From: Bacteroidia bacterium
GTDB taxonomy: Bacteria; Bacteroidota; Bacteroidia; J057
Assembly (NCBI GenBank): GCA_030430575.1
Contig: JAUIKF010000015.1
Location: 1-64,000, forward strand
Direction: 5' to 3'
DNA length: 64,000 nt
A model generated the notes under the pieces. That model saw only the letters and a list, made by a program, of their open reading frames with translations, made no database searches and was not told the origin of the DNA. Each line of letters begins with the position of its first letter. The first letter of the stretch is position 1. Below, in pieces: positions 33,947 to 42,314 of this stretch. Position numbers and translations under genes: made by a program.

Positions 33947-35205
33947 TGAAGATGATTCAAAAAAAGCTCAAAGGAGCCACCCTGGCCTATGTGTTGATGA
34001 TTTCCCTCATCATATCCACTCTTTTGGGCAGCTATATTCTGATCAATTATTACCAGCATGTCCAACTCAATCGTCAGTTCTTCTCCCAATTGGCCAGACA
34101 TAACCTGGAATCAGGCCTGCACCTCTTTTTAAGAGGTGATTATCAGCTGGGTGATAGCCTCAAAGTGGCTCTCTTTGAAGAAGAACTGGATAGTACCATC
34201 ATCAGAAGTGAGCGATGGGGGCTCTTGGGGTTGGTGCACGCTAGCGGGAGCCATAGCTTCTCCCAGACAACGGCAAGCCTTTTCATTGGGCAAAAGCCTC
34301 AAGGGGAATTTAGCAGTAGCTTATACCTCACAGATCAGCAGCAGCCTTTGGTCCTTTCTGGAAAAACCCACTTGGCGGGGCCATTGCGATTGCCCTTGGC
34401 TGGCCTCAAAACAGGGTATGTCAACCGCAGGGGCTATGAAAATACCCAAAAGCATTATGGCAGCGTGAGCCTTAGTTCAGAGGAAATCCCGAAGCTTAAA
34501 AACCGTGCCTTACAAGCAATCAGAGATAGTCTAGCCCGATTGGGCCGTTTACAAGGAGTAGAAGAAAGCTATTTTGTAAGGGGGCTGGAATTAGTCCAGC
34601 CATGGGAGGGAAAGCCATACTTGATTAGTTCCCAAAGTAAACTCTTGGTAGAAGACCTCACGTTGGCGGGCAAGTGCCTAATTAAAAGCCATCAAGAAAT
34701 TGAGATTTATCCCTCAGCGAACCTTACCTATACCCTCATCTTTGCTCCCAAAGTGACGATCAAATCAGGCTTTTCTGGTATTGTGCAAGTCTTTGCTACA
34801 GAGGAGATTATACTGGAGGAGCGTGTAAGTCTGGACTATCCAAGTGTGCTCATGCTTCAAAGAAAAAAAGAGCAACCTGGAAGGCTTTATATTGAGGATC
34901 AGTGCAAAATAATAGGGGCTGTGGTTTTTGATGCAGGGGAATTGGAAGAAGACCGAGCAGATATATGTTATCTGGGAAATGGAACCTTAATTGGAAACCT
35001 TTATGCAAGCCACGGCCTGGATATAAGAGGAGAGGTAAGAGGAAATGTGATTACGAACCAGTTTACCCTAAAGACGGCAGGGGCTACCTATAAAAATCAC
35101 TTGATAGACGCAAGACTGGACTATATGCAGCTATCTAGTGCTTATGTAATGCCTATCCTTCAACCAAGCAATCAATGGGAAATCATCCATTACCTAGCAA
35201 ACTAA
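33946..35205 (+). CDS. GspK/PilX-like minor pilin with beta-helix-like body
   Basis: 419 residues from a GTG at 33946 (or ATG at 33952). The N-terminus (KLKGATLAYVLMISLIISTLL) is a pilin-like helix following a basic leader, but lacks Glu at mature position 5, as in GspK. The large C-terminal part (about 225-400) repeats short strands with alternating hydrophobic positions (IKSHQEIEIYPSANLTY, later GNLYASHGLDIRGEV), like a right-handed beta-helix or bactofilin fold. This differs from the helical insertion of classical GspK and may cap the pseudopilus tip or bind cargo. Confidence 0.65.
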   Translation: MKMIQKKLKGATLAYVLMISLIISTLLGSYILINYYQHVQLNRQFFSQLARHNLESGLHLFLRGDYQLGDSLKVALFEEELDSTIIRSERWGLLGLVHASGSHSFSQTTASLFIGQKPQGEFSSSLYLTDQQQPLVLSGKTHLAGPLRLPLAGLKTGYVNRRGYENTQKHYGSVSLSSEEIPKLKNRALQAIRDSLARLGRLQGVEESYFVRGLELVQPWEGKPYLISSQSKLLVEDLTLAGKCLIKSHQEIEIYPSANLTYTLIFAPKVTIKSGFSGIVQVFATEEIILEERVSLDYPSVLMLQRKKEQPGRLYIEDQCKIIGAVVFDAGELEEDRADICYLGNGTLIGNLYASHGLDIRGEVRGNVITNQFTLKTAGATYKNHLIDARLDYMQLSSAYVMPILQPSNQWEIIHYLAN

Positions 35206-35528
35206 AGGGAACTACCCTCATAGAAGTGCTCACCAGCATGGCGTTGCTAGGGGTGCTTTTTGTGATGGGCATGATGCTCTTGGGTAAATTGACAGATATT
35301 CATTCTCCTGTCCAGCGCTATCAAAACAGGGTGCTGGTTTTAGAAATGTTAAATGCACCCATTGCCCTTCCTTTTGAAAAGGAGATAGAGCAAGAGATCA
35401 AAGGCAGACGAATCATAAGAACCATTGAGCCTTTTGATCTGCAAAGAAACCTTTATGAAGTAGCAGTCACTTGCCTGTGGCAAGACCAGGTTCAACTCTC
35501 CAAAAAACGCATTGTCATTCTGGAATGA
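35175..35528 (+). CDS. Minor pseudopilin, GspI-like
   Basis: 117 residues. Leader SKLKG, cleavage before TTLIEVL, Glu at mature position 5, then a hydrophobic helix. The short C-terminal domain (RIIRTIEPFDLQRNLYEVAVTCLW) resembles GspI/PulI. It starts within the last 31 bp of the GspK-like gene in another frame. Confidence 0.8.
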   Translation: MGNHPLPSKLKGTTLIEVLTSMALLGVLFVMGMMLLGKLTDIHSPVQRYQNRVLVLEMLNAPIALPFEKEIEQEIKGRRIIRTIEPFDLQRNLYEVAVTCLWQDQVQLSKKRIVILE

Positions 35529-35953
35529 AGAAGCTAAAGGGATTTACCCTCATCGAATTAATGGTGGCCATGGGCCTCTTAAGTGCAGTGATGCTCTTGG
35601 GAGGATTTCTATACAGCTCTTTTATCAAATATCACAACACCTACGAACAGTCCGTTGAGAAGACCTATGAGGGCGCATTGATCCAACATCAACTGACGAA
35701 GGATTTTCAGCAAGCTGATTCCTGGGAATTTGATCCTGATAGCACGTTGTGCTTACGCCAAAACCAGGAACTGCTCTTTTGTTATACCCTGACGGACACT
35801 TCCCTGATCAGAATGAGCCTAACCCAAAATGATCAGCTGATTTTTCAGGGAAAATGGCTTCCACACCCCACAGCAGTACAACTGCTCGATACTCGGCTAG
35901 GGCTTCGCTACAGTTTTTATTTGCCTAAACACACGCGATATGAAAGGAATTAA
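35525..35953 (+). CDS. Minor pseudopilin, GspJ/GspH-like
   Basis: 142 residues from the ATG at MKKLKGFTLIELMVAMG; an upstream in-frame start is disfavoured because it would bury the leader. Cleavage after Gly6, Glu at mature position 5 and a long helix are typical. The C-terminal domain (CLRQNQELLFCYTLTDTSLIRM) is short for GspJ. It overlaps the GspI-like gene by 4 bp and the gspF start by 14 bp. Confidence 0.8.
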   Translation: MKKLKGFTLIELMVAMGLLSAVMLLGGFLYSSFIKYHNTYEQSVEKTYEGALIQHQLTKDFQQADSWEFDPDSTLCLRQNQELLFCYTLTDTSLIRMSLTQNDQLIFQGKWLPHPTAVQLLDTRLGLRYSFYLPKHTRYERN

Positions 35954-37076
35954 ACTAGAAAATCAAGGCTATAGCCCTTATCAGGCAGCGGCAAAAGACG
36001 AAGCTCCTTCTATCTGGAATAAAGAGATTAGCTTTGGCCCACTCCTAAGCCTCAAGGACAGGCAAAACCTCTATCACCTGATGGCGATTCTCTTAGAATC
36101 GGGATTGGGGATTTTGGACTGCTTGCAGGTGATCATGGAGCAGAGCAAAAAGCGAAAACTGCGGAGCTTACTGACAGAAATCTTTGAGGATTTGGAAGCT
36201 GGCGAAAGCCTCTCTGAAAGCCTGAGTCACAGAAAAAAGCATTTTAATGCCTTTGAAGTCCATACCATCCGCATGGGGGAACAAACGGGCCGCATGGCCT
36301 ATGTGCTCAAAAGCCTAGCGGCTCTTTACGAAAAGCGCATCAAACTCAAACGCAAAGTTATACAGGCCTTTTCTTACCCCATAGCAGTGATTGTGATTGC
36401 GGTCTTGGTACTGAGCTTTATGATTGGCAAAGTGGTGCCGATGTTTGAAGACATCTTCAACCAGTTTGATGCCGCCTTGCCACCGATTACCCAAGCGATC
36501 CTAGATTTCTCCGCCTTCTTTCGGGCAAATCTGCAATGGATTGCCTTAGGCACAATTGCCATAATCACCTTCTTTTTTCAGCTCCGAAAAAACAAACAGT
36601 TTCGCCATTTCAGAACGGCACTCATGCTCAAAACACCCATATTTGGGCGGGTGATGTTAAAGCTTCAGCTCTCAAGGCTTTGCTATACTTTTGCGCTGCT
36701 CCTCAAATCGAAAGTAAAGCTTGACCAGGCCCTAGAACTCCTAGAAAGCATTATTACCTTTTACCCCATTCAGAAACGACTGCCGATCATCCGCCAAGAA
36801 GTCATAGAAGGTGGAACGCTCCATGATGCCATTAGAAAACATGACATCTTCCCCCCATTTCTGATCCAGATCATCCGAGTAGGCGAAAAGACCGCTCGAC
36901 TTGACGAGATGCTTGAAACCCTAGCCCAAAACCTCGAAGAGGAATCCGAGGCGGGGGTGAGTCAATTGACTCAGTTCTTAGAACCTGTCCTGATTATTGT
37001 CTTAGGACTGATGGTGGCCCTCATCCTGGTGGCGATGTATCTGCCGATGTTTGAGCTGAGTGGGGCCGTGGGGTAA
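35940..37076 (+). CDS. gspF: GspF/PilC inner-membrane platform protein
   Basis: 378 residues with the two tandem T2SSF domains. The first has LMAILLESGLGILDCLQVI and ESLSHRKKHFNAFEVHTIRMGEQTGRM (read in parts); the second has LLLKSKVKLDQALELL and FPPFLIQIIRVGEKTARLDEML. Transmembrane helices lie near 145-165, 200-217 and 350-370. It transmits GspE motion to the pseudopilus and closes the operon. Confidence 0.93.
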   Translation: MKGIKLENQGYSPYQAAAKDEAPSIWNKEISFGPLLSLKDRQNLYHLMAILLESGLGILDCLQVIMEQSKKRKLRSLLTEIFEDLEAGESLSESLSHRKKHFNAFEVHTIRMGEQTGRMAYVLKSLAALYEKRIKLKRKVIQAFSYPIAVIVIAVLVLSFMIGKVVPMFEDIFNQFDAALPPITQAILDFSAFFRANLQWIALGTIAIITFFFQLRKNKQFRHFRTALMLKTPIFGRVMLKLQLSRLCYTFALLLKSKVKLDQALELLESIITFYPIQKRLPIIRQEVIEGGTLHDAIRKHDIFPPFLIQIIRVGEKTARLDEMLETLAQNLEEESEAGVSQLTQFLEPVLIIVLGLMVALILVAMYLPMFELSGAVG

Positions 37077-37081
37077 TGAGC

Positions 37082-37260
37082 TTTCCCAAAACCGAACATC
37101 TTCTTGAAAGATGCCTGTCGCACAGGCAGTAAAGGCCAAGCCTATGGTGTGGAACAAAATATTCTTCCTCCTTTGGAGCGTATTTTTTGTCCCACAGCCT
37201 TGACTTCCTTTCCCCCGTTGACACTCCTATTTCATTGGGCGAATGTTCGGTTTCGGAAAA
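37082..37260. repeat. MITE-like 180-bp inverted-repeat element
   Basis: Terminal arms TTTCCCAAAACCGAACAT (37082-37099) and ATGTTCGGTTTCGGAAAA (37243-37260) pair at 16 of 18 positions. Inside, TGTGGAACAAAATA near 37147 and its partner near 37180-37197 pair as a second imperfect stem. No gene is inside. It follows gspF by 5 bp, so it might also end the operon transcript. Confidence 0.55.
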
Positions 37261-37296
37261 AATGTTTTTTCATTCAGAACTATTTAGGAGGGAACC

Positions 37297-37599
37297 ATGA
37301 ATATCAATCACCTATGCACACTTACTTGGAGAGGGATAGCGATTTCAATTTCGTTGAATCCTGACTACAGCCTAGCTTTTAAGGATAACACAGGGGAAGC
37401 CTTGGCATATATTGAGATTAGGGCAGATGAACCTTTGCCTATAACCGAAACGGGTTATAGAGGGCTGTTTCTCTCTCTTTCAGAAGTAGATGAGGAAGGT
37501 GGGGCAGTAGAGTTTGTGAAGAAATGGTTGGGTGAGGCTGCTGATTCTAAAGAGTGGAAGGAATGGCTCAGAGAAAAAATGCAATATTGTTTGTTCTAA
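37297..37599 (+). CDS. Small hypothetical protein
   Basis: 100 residues, no signal or membrane segment. The N-terminal half is beta-like (SLAFKDNTGEALAYIEIRADE); the C-terminal half is helical and charged (EWKEWLREKMQY). The start is preceded by AGGAGG at good spacing, unusual among neighbours and supportive of a real gene. No family is recognised. Confidence 0.5.
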   Translation: MNINHLCTLTWRGIAISISLNPDYSLAFKDNTGEALAYIEIRADEPLPITETGYRGLFLSLSEVDEEGGAVEFVKKWLGEAADSKEWKEWLREKMQYCLF

Positions 37600-37622
37600 G
37601 TTGCCAAAAAAATCATCAATCC

Positions 37623-37643
37623 GTGTGCAAATGGTGTGCAAAT
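37623..37643. repeat. GTGTGCAAAT direct repeat beside the tRNA terminator
   Basis: Two copies of GTGTGCAAAT separated by one base, just beyond the T-tract of the tRNA-Val terminator. Short direct repeats next to tRNA genes can be remnants of element attachment sites, but nothing else here shows an integration. Confidence 0.45.
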
Positions 37644-37680
37644 AAAAAAAGGACTTACAACGTTTTCGTCGTAAGTCCTT
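37644..37680 (-). terminator. Intrinsic terminator of tRNA-Val
   Basis: On the minus strand AAGGACTTAC pairs with GTAAGTCCTT, with inner ACG/CGT pairs around a short loop, followed by seven T residues. It is a strong Rho-independent terminator for the minus-strand tRNA gene. Confidence 0.85.
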
Positions 37681-37691
37681 GATAATCAATG

Positions 37692-37766
37692 TGGGAACTA
37701 CTGGACTCGAACCAGTGGCCCCCTGCTTGTAAGGCAGGTGCTCTGAACCAACTGAGCTAAGCTCCC
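37692..37766 (-). tRNA. tRNA-Val (anticodon TAC)
   Basis: A 75-nt cloverleaf on the minus strand: acceptor GGGAGCT/AGTTCCC, D-stem GCTC/GAGC, anticodon stem CCTGC/GCAGG with loop CTTACAA (anticodon TAC, reading GTA), T-arm ACTGG-TTCGAGT-CCAGT, discriminator A. CCA is not encoded. Confidence 0.95.
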
Positions 37767-38000
37767 ATCATGTCAATTTTTGCAACGCAAATCAATTGGT
37801 GAAGGCCCCTTGATCGAATTGCTCTGCAAACTTAGAAGCCTTGGGCTTCCTTTGCAAGGATTTTTTCATTTTTTTTCTAAAATCTTTATTCCCTCCTTTT
37901 TTGCTTTCAAGTGGCTACTTTGTAGGTTCACGGAAGAATCCTTGGGTCCGATTTCCCTGGATTTAATTTTCGCCTCCTTTAATCCTACAACCCCGCCAAA
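37767..38000. other. Gap before the LytTR gene
   Basis: No convincing gene. A GAAGCC-TTG-GGCTTC hairpin lies around 37831-37847 with T-rich sequence after it. The promoters of the tRNA gene (leftward) and of the response regulator (rightward) should be here. Confidence 0.35.
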
Positions 38001-38753
38001 ATGAAGATACTCATCGTAGAAGACGAACACTTAGCTGCCAGTCGTTTGGAACGCCTCTTGACACAAGTAGAACCTGGTATTGAGGTCCTGGCGGTCATCG
38101 ATACAGTGAAAGGTGCCGTGGCATGGCTCCAAAAACATACGGCTGACCTCATCTTTATGGACATTCACCTGGCCGATGGGAATAGCTTTTCCATCTTTGA
38201 CCAAGTGGAGGTCAAGACCCCTATCATCTTCTCCACGGCCTACGACCAATATGCCATCAAGGCATTTAAGCTCAATAGTGTGGATTATCTCTTGAAGCCG
38301 ATCGACAAGGAAGATCTGGCGCGTAGCATGGATAAATTCAAGGAGAATCAGGCCCCTCAAGAGCCGATAGATATGGAAGCCCTCCGGGAAGTCATGCGCG
38401 GTGGGGGAGGGGAGTACCAAAAGCGATTTATCGTGACTTCAGGTGAAAAGATCAAATCTATTCGGATAGATGAAGTCTCCTACTTTTTTGGGCAGCAGAA
38501 ATATGTCTTTCTGATCACCCGTGACAACCGTCAGCACATCGTCGATTATACCCTCGGCAAGCTCGAAGACCTCCTCGATCCCGAGCAGTTTTTCCGCATC
38601 AACCGCCAGTTTATCATCAACTATGATGCGATCAAGAACATGTTTGCTTACTCCAAGAGCCGCATCAAGATTGAACTAGATCCGCCCAGCGAGATGGAGG
38701 CGATTGTGAGTATTGACAAGTCTAAACGGTTCAAGGCGTGGTTGAATAAGTAG
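38001..38753 (+). CDS. LytTR-family response regulator
   Basis: 250 residues. The receiver domain (1-115) has the acidic pair in IVEDEH, the phosphoacceptor Asp in LIFMDIHL (about residue 54), the Thr/Ser in FSTAYD and Lys in LLKPID. The LytTR DNA-binding domain covers about 140-248 (FFRINRQFIINYDAI). No histidine kinase is adjacent, so it is an orphan and its partner must be elsewhere. Confidence 0.92.
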   Translation: MKILIVEDEHLAASRLERLLTQVEPGIEVLAVIDTVKGAVAWLQKHTADLIFMDIHLADGNSFSIFDQVEVKTPIIFSTAYDQYAIKAFKLNSVDYLLKPIDKEDLARSMDKFKENQAPQEPIDMEALREVMRGGGGEYQKRFIVTSGEKIKSIRIDEVSYFFGQQKYVFLITRDNRQHIVDYTLGKLEDLLDPEQFFRINRQFIINYDAIKNMFAYSKSRIKIELDPPSEMEAIVSIDKSKRFKAWLNK

Positions 38754-38793
38754 GAATCAATAATTAATAATCAGTCAATTAATCAATAATCTT
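38754..38793. repeat. AATCAATAAT word repeat at the copA 3' end
   Basis: Repeated AATCAATAATTAATAATC-type words that run into the last codons of copA, whose final IID and stop are encoded by them. Related sequence occurs at 45016-45040 and 58513-58557. Confidence 0.55.
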
Positions 38794-40905
38794 CTTCACC
38801 TTCAATCGCAACGAATTTCCGATTACGATCACATCTGAAAATGCCATCGCCGCTGCGCCAAGCATAGGCGTGAGGAAGCCCATCGCAGCCATAGGAATCG
38901 CCACGATATTATAGGCAAAGGCCCAGAAGAGGTTTTGCTTAATGGTGAGGACAGTGTGATGGCCTACTTCAAAGAGGGTAGGTAGGGCTGATAATTTTCC
39001 AGTAAGTAGCACGATCTGTGCAGACTGTAGCGCTGCTTCAGAAGCGCCGCTCAGCGAGATGCCCACCGTCGCCTTGGCGAGGGCTGGCGCATCGTTGATG
39101 CCGTCACCTACCATCGCCGTTGGTAGCGTTGAAGAAAGTCGTTCGATGATCGCCAATTTCTGCGCAGGTAATTGCTCCGCATATACTTCGCTGATCCCTA
39201 GGGCCTTGGCAACTGCATCACACTTATACTGGCGGTCGCCAGATAAAAGGATGGGCTGGATGCCCTTGGCTTTTAAGGCATCTATGGCCGCTTTAGCGTC
39301 AGGTTTCAACTCATCGCTTAGGTCCAACGTCGCCCAAAGCGTGTCGTTTTTCAGGATATATAAGCTGTGCTGATCGTCTGTGGTTAAGGCCTTGACCAAG
39401 GCATAAGAACCTATGCGATAGGTATTCCCTTCCAAGTCTTCGGCCTGCATGCCTTTGCCTTTTATTTCCTCCACCTTCATCAGTCGGGCGGGGATGGTCC
39501 CTTTAAGGGCCTTGACCAAAGACTTGGCGATAGGGTGCGATGAGTGCTTCTCTACAGCCATGAGGACACTTTTTACCGCTTCCTTTTCCGCAGGGTCACA
39601 AGTCAATTGATCGATTTGGAATTCGCCTGTGGTCAGGGTGCCAGTCTTGTCAAAGACCACCTGCTTGACCTTGGAGAATTGCTCCAGCGTGTCACCGCCC
39701 TTGATGAGGATGCCCTTTTTGGAGGCGCGGCCGATGCCTACCACCACCGCCGTAGGCGTGGCGAGGCCCATCGCACAGGGACAGGCGATCACCAAAACGG
39801 CTACGCTGTGGATGATGGCAGCTTTCAGCGAAAGGTCAAACACCCAGTAGGACAATCCTAGGGTCAAAAGTGCTATCGTAAGCACTGCTGGGACAAACAC
39901 CGCACTGACCTTATCCGCCAATTGCTGAATAGCGGGCTTATTGGCTTGGGCATTTTTGACGAGCTGGATGATCTGGGACAGGACGGTGGCCTTTCCTACA
40001 GCAGTCGCGCATATGCGGACGGAGCCATTGACCAGGAGGGTGCCACCGATGACGGCAGCGCCTTTTCCCTTCTCTATAGGCAGGCTTTCGCCAGTTACCA
40101 TAGATTCATCTACCGTGCCTTCTCCCCAGAGGATCTCTCCATCGACAGGGAAGGCATCACCTTCATTGACATGAAGCAGGTCCCCTACCTCGATGTCTTT
40201 GGCTTCGATTTTTTCCAATACCTCTTCCCCATTTACCAGTAAAATACGGGTAGCTGAAGTGTCTTTAAGCTTCATCAGCGCCTGGACGGCGGTGGTGGTT
40301 TGACGAACAGCTCGGTGCTCCATCGTATTGCCCAATAAGACGAGGGAAATGATGGTAGCAGCAGTTTCGAAAAATAAGAAGTCCGGTCCCAAGGCCGCAA
40401 TGGCCCCATACAGACTATACCCATAGGCTGCTGTAGCGCCCATTGCGATCAGCACGTCCATATTGGGGATGCCTGTCTTCAGCGAGTGCCATCCACTACG
40501 GCCAAAGTGGTAAAGGCCCAGGATAAATACAGGCGTAGCCAAGGCACATTGTACCCAAGGATTGTGCAAAACATGCCAAGAGATAAACATGTGTAGGAGC
40601 AAGGGGATGGTAAAGGGCAGGGTCCAATAAAAAAAGCGCTCCGCTTGACTCATGCCTTCATAAGACGGATTATGTTCATCCAGGACGGCTACTTGATAAC
40701 CTAGCTTTTCGATGCCCTTCATCACCTCCGTGACCTTGGCAGGTTCTACCGTCTCAAACATGACTTCGTCCGTGCTGAAATTGGCTGATACCTGCTGCAT
40801 GCCCTCTTTTTTGAGGTAATTTTCTACGCCCAAGGCACAGTTGCTACAAGTCATGCCTTTGACCTGCAGGGATATATGGGAAAGTAATTTTGTATCAGTA
40901 GTCAT
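38779..40905 (-). CDS. copA: Copper-exporting P1B-type ATPase
   Basis: 708 residues. An N-terminal metal-binding domain has GMTCSNC (Cys20, Cys23). The pump carries the TGES actuator loop (271-274), the transmembrane CPC site (375-377) and the phosphorylated Asp in DKTGT (419-423). Late motifs include MVGDGINDAPAL. CPC and one heavy-metal domain place it with Cu(I) exporters. Signature residues look intact. No copper chaperone or regulator is adjacent. Confidence 0.93.
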   Translation of the reverse strand: MTTDTKLLSHISLQVKGMTCSNCALGVENYLKKEGMQQVSANFSTDEVMFETVEPAKVTEVMKGIEKLGYQVAVLDEHNPSYEGMSQAERFFYWTLPFTIPLLLHMFISWHVLHNPWVQCALATPVFILGLYHFGRSGWHSLKTGIPNMDVLIAMGATAAYGYSLYGAIAALGPDFLFFETAATIISLVLLGNTMEHRAVRQTTTAVQALMKLKDTSATRILLVNGEEVLEKIEAKDIEVGDLLHVNEGDAFPVDGEILWGEGTVDESMVTGESLPIEKGKGAAVIGGTLLVNGSVRICATAVGKATVLSQIIQLVKNAQANKPAIQQLADKVSAVFVPAVLTIALLTLGLSYWVFDLSLKAAIIHSVAVLVIACPCAMGLATPTAVVVGIGRASKKGILIKGGDTLEQFSKVKQVVFDKTGTLTTGEFQIDQLTCDPAEKEAVKSVLMAVEKHSSHPIAKSLVKALKGTIPARLMKVEEIKGKGMQAEDLEGNTYRIGSYALVKALTTDDQHSLYILKNDTLWATLDLSDELKPDAKAAIDALKAKGIQPILLSGDRQYKCDAVAKALGISEVYAEQLPAQKLAIIERLSSTLPTAMVGDGINDAPALAKATVGISLSGASEAALQSAQIVLLTGKLSALPTLFEVGHHTVLTIKQNLFWAFAYNIVAIPMAAMGFLTPMLGAAAMAFSDVIVIGNSLRLKVKKIID

Positions 40906-41197
40906 AAGGGAAAAACACCTGTTAGCGATATTAGTTAGATGAAAGTAAAAATAATGAACAAGGATTTACAAAGTGAAAAGGCATAGTCGCGGATTACCCA
41001 CTAGCCAACGCAAAGGCCGAAATCCACGACAGCGCCTGTAAAGGCGCATCTTATTCAAATTCACCATTCAAAATTCACCATTCAATCATTCAAAATTGTT
41101 TTCTTATTCTTCCAATAATGCCTTACATTTGTATAACTAAAACTTTCGTTTAAACGTAATCATTCAACTTTACAACCTAATAATAATCAAATACTCT
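40906..41197. other. Divergent gap with dispersed repeats
   Basis: Promoters of copA and the DUF1573 gene should lie here. It carries a copy of the AAGTAAAAATAATNAACAAGG family (about 40942-40985), a GGATTACCC-AGCCAAC unit (about 40991-41033) similar to one beside the CRISPR array, and CATTCAAAATT words (41054-41098). No gene. Confidence 0.5.
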
Positions 41198-42025
41198 ATG
41201 AAATTGTCCAACATCATTACCTGTCTATTCCTGGTGGCAGCGATCACTTTTGCCGCTTCACCTGCCAATGCGCAGACCACTCGTCTCAAGAAGGAGACCA
41301 TGAAACTCGTAAAGACCTTGTCTCCTGAGGAACAAGAAGCGGTAGCCTTATTTGCTGGTTCTAAGCTGGTAGGAAAAGAAGAAGGCGTTCAGATCAATGA
41401 TAAGAAAAGCCTCAAAAAGTACTTTTCTACATTGAGTCCTGCTAACCAGGCGGAAGTGCTCGAATTTGCCAAGAATCAAACGATGAAAGAAGCCATTGCA
41501 GAAGCACCAGCTCCAGCCGCTAAACCAGCGCCTGCCACCAAACCCGCTAATAAGCCTGCTCAGCCGGCTCAGCCAGTTAAATTGACGCCTAGCAATGGAA
41601 ATATGGCCACTACTCCCGCAAAGCCCGCCCAACCTGCTAAGCCAGCTAGGCCTTCATGGATTGAAAAAGCCGAATCTATGCCTGCTACTACCGTGAAGTG
41701 GGATGAGGAATTGCATGACTTTGGCACCATCAAGCAAGGCGACGTGGTCACCCATACATTCACCTTCACCAATGTAGGCAATCAGCCTTTGCAGATCACG
41801 CGCGTGAAAGCCTCTTGTGGCTGTACCACGCCAGAATGGTCCAAGGAGGCCATCGCACCAGGCGAATCAGGTATGATCAAGGTATCCTTCAACTCCCGTG
41901 GCAAAAGCGGCAACCAGCGCAAAGCTGTCACCATTTGGCACAACTCTCAGCCTATCCAAAAAGTTCTTCAGTTCAAAGGAAACGTAGTATTGCCTACCCC
42001 TGGAACAGGAACTGGCGGAAATTAA
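41198..42025 (+). CDS. Secreted DUF1573 protein
   Basis: 275 residues with a signal peptide ending near ANAQ, a charged helical segment (about 28-100), an Ala/Pro-rich linker (about 103-150) and one DUF1573 domain at the end (EELHDFGTIKQGDVVTHTF, then ASCGCTTPEW). DUF1573 is an immunoglobulin-like fold common in Bacteroidota envelopes with poorly defined function. The flexible linker suggests the domain is held away from a surface. A strong terminator follows. Confidence 0.85.
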   Translation: MKLSNIITCLFLVAAITFAASPANAQTTRLKKETMKLVKTLSPEEQEAVALFAGSKLVGKEEGVQINDKKSLKKYFSTLSPANQAEVLEFAKNQTMKEAIAEAPAPAAKPAPATKPANKPAQPAQPVKLTPSNGNMATTPAKPAQPAKPARPSWIEKAESMPATTVKWDEELHDFGTIKQGDVVTHTFTFTNVGNQPLQITRVKASCGCTTPEWSKEAIAPGESGMIKVSFNSRGKSGNQRKAVTIWHNSQPIQKVLQFKGNVVLPTPGTGTGGN

Positions 42026-42052
42026 GAACTAAATAGCCGTCCTTGGTTATAA

Positions 42053-42088
42053 AAGCGGGCTTTCCAAGTATTTTGGGAAGCCCGCTTC
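42053..42088 (+). terminator. Terminator after the DUF1573 gene
   Basis: A stable stem AAGCGGGCTT/AAGCCCGCTT with inner CC/GG pairs around a T-rich loop, 28 bp after the stop codon. Confidence 0.7.
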
Positions 42089-42180
42089 GCAAATATTTTC
42101 CTCAACCTTGCAAAATAAGGAATGAAGAAAAAATAACTTTTCAGTTGTTCATCTATAACTTACTGAAAATCAGTTCATAC

Positions 42181-42277
42181 TTTGATTTTAACTTTCATTT
42201 TAATTTTTATTCATTCCTAAATAATGCGCTGGGTCGGATTTCCGGATATTGGGCAGGCTCTTTGCGTAATCCGACCC
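42181..42277. repeat. TTTNAY hexamers and a GGGTCGGATT inverted repeat
   Basis: Five hexamers TTTGAT, TTTAAC, TTTCAT, TTTAAT, TTTTAT run from 42181 to 42210. A perfect 10-bp inverted repeat, GGGTCGGATT (42231-42240) with AATCCGACCC (42268-42277), follows and may serve as a terminator for the converging genes. Confidence 0.55.
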
Positions 42278-42314
42278 CCATATCAAAAATTGCAGGACCT
42301 TCATACTGAAGGGA

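Noticed and set aside
25881-37076. Type IV pilus for twitching motility
   Set aside because: No PilT retraction ATPase, and GspI-, GspJ- and GspK-like minor pseudopilins favour secretion; a pilus cannot be fully excluded.
37623-37643. Integration site of an element at tRNA-Val
   Set aside because: Only a 10-bp direct repeat is present, with no integrase or second copy of the tRNA end nearby.
37780-38004. A 74-codon frame between tRNA-Val and the LytTR gene
   Set aside because: It is hydrophobic and low in complexity, ends inside the regulator start, and has no recognisable features.
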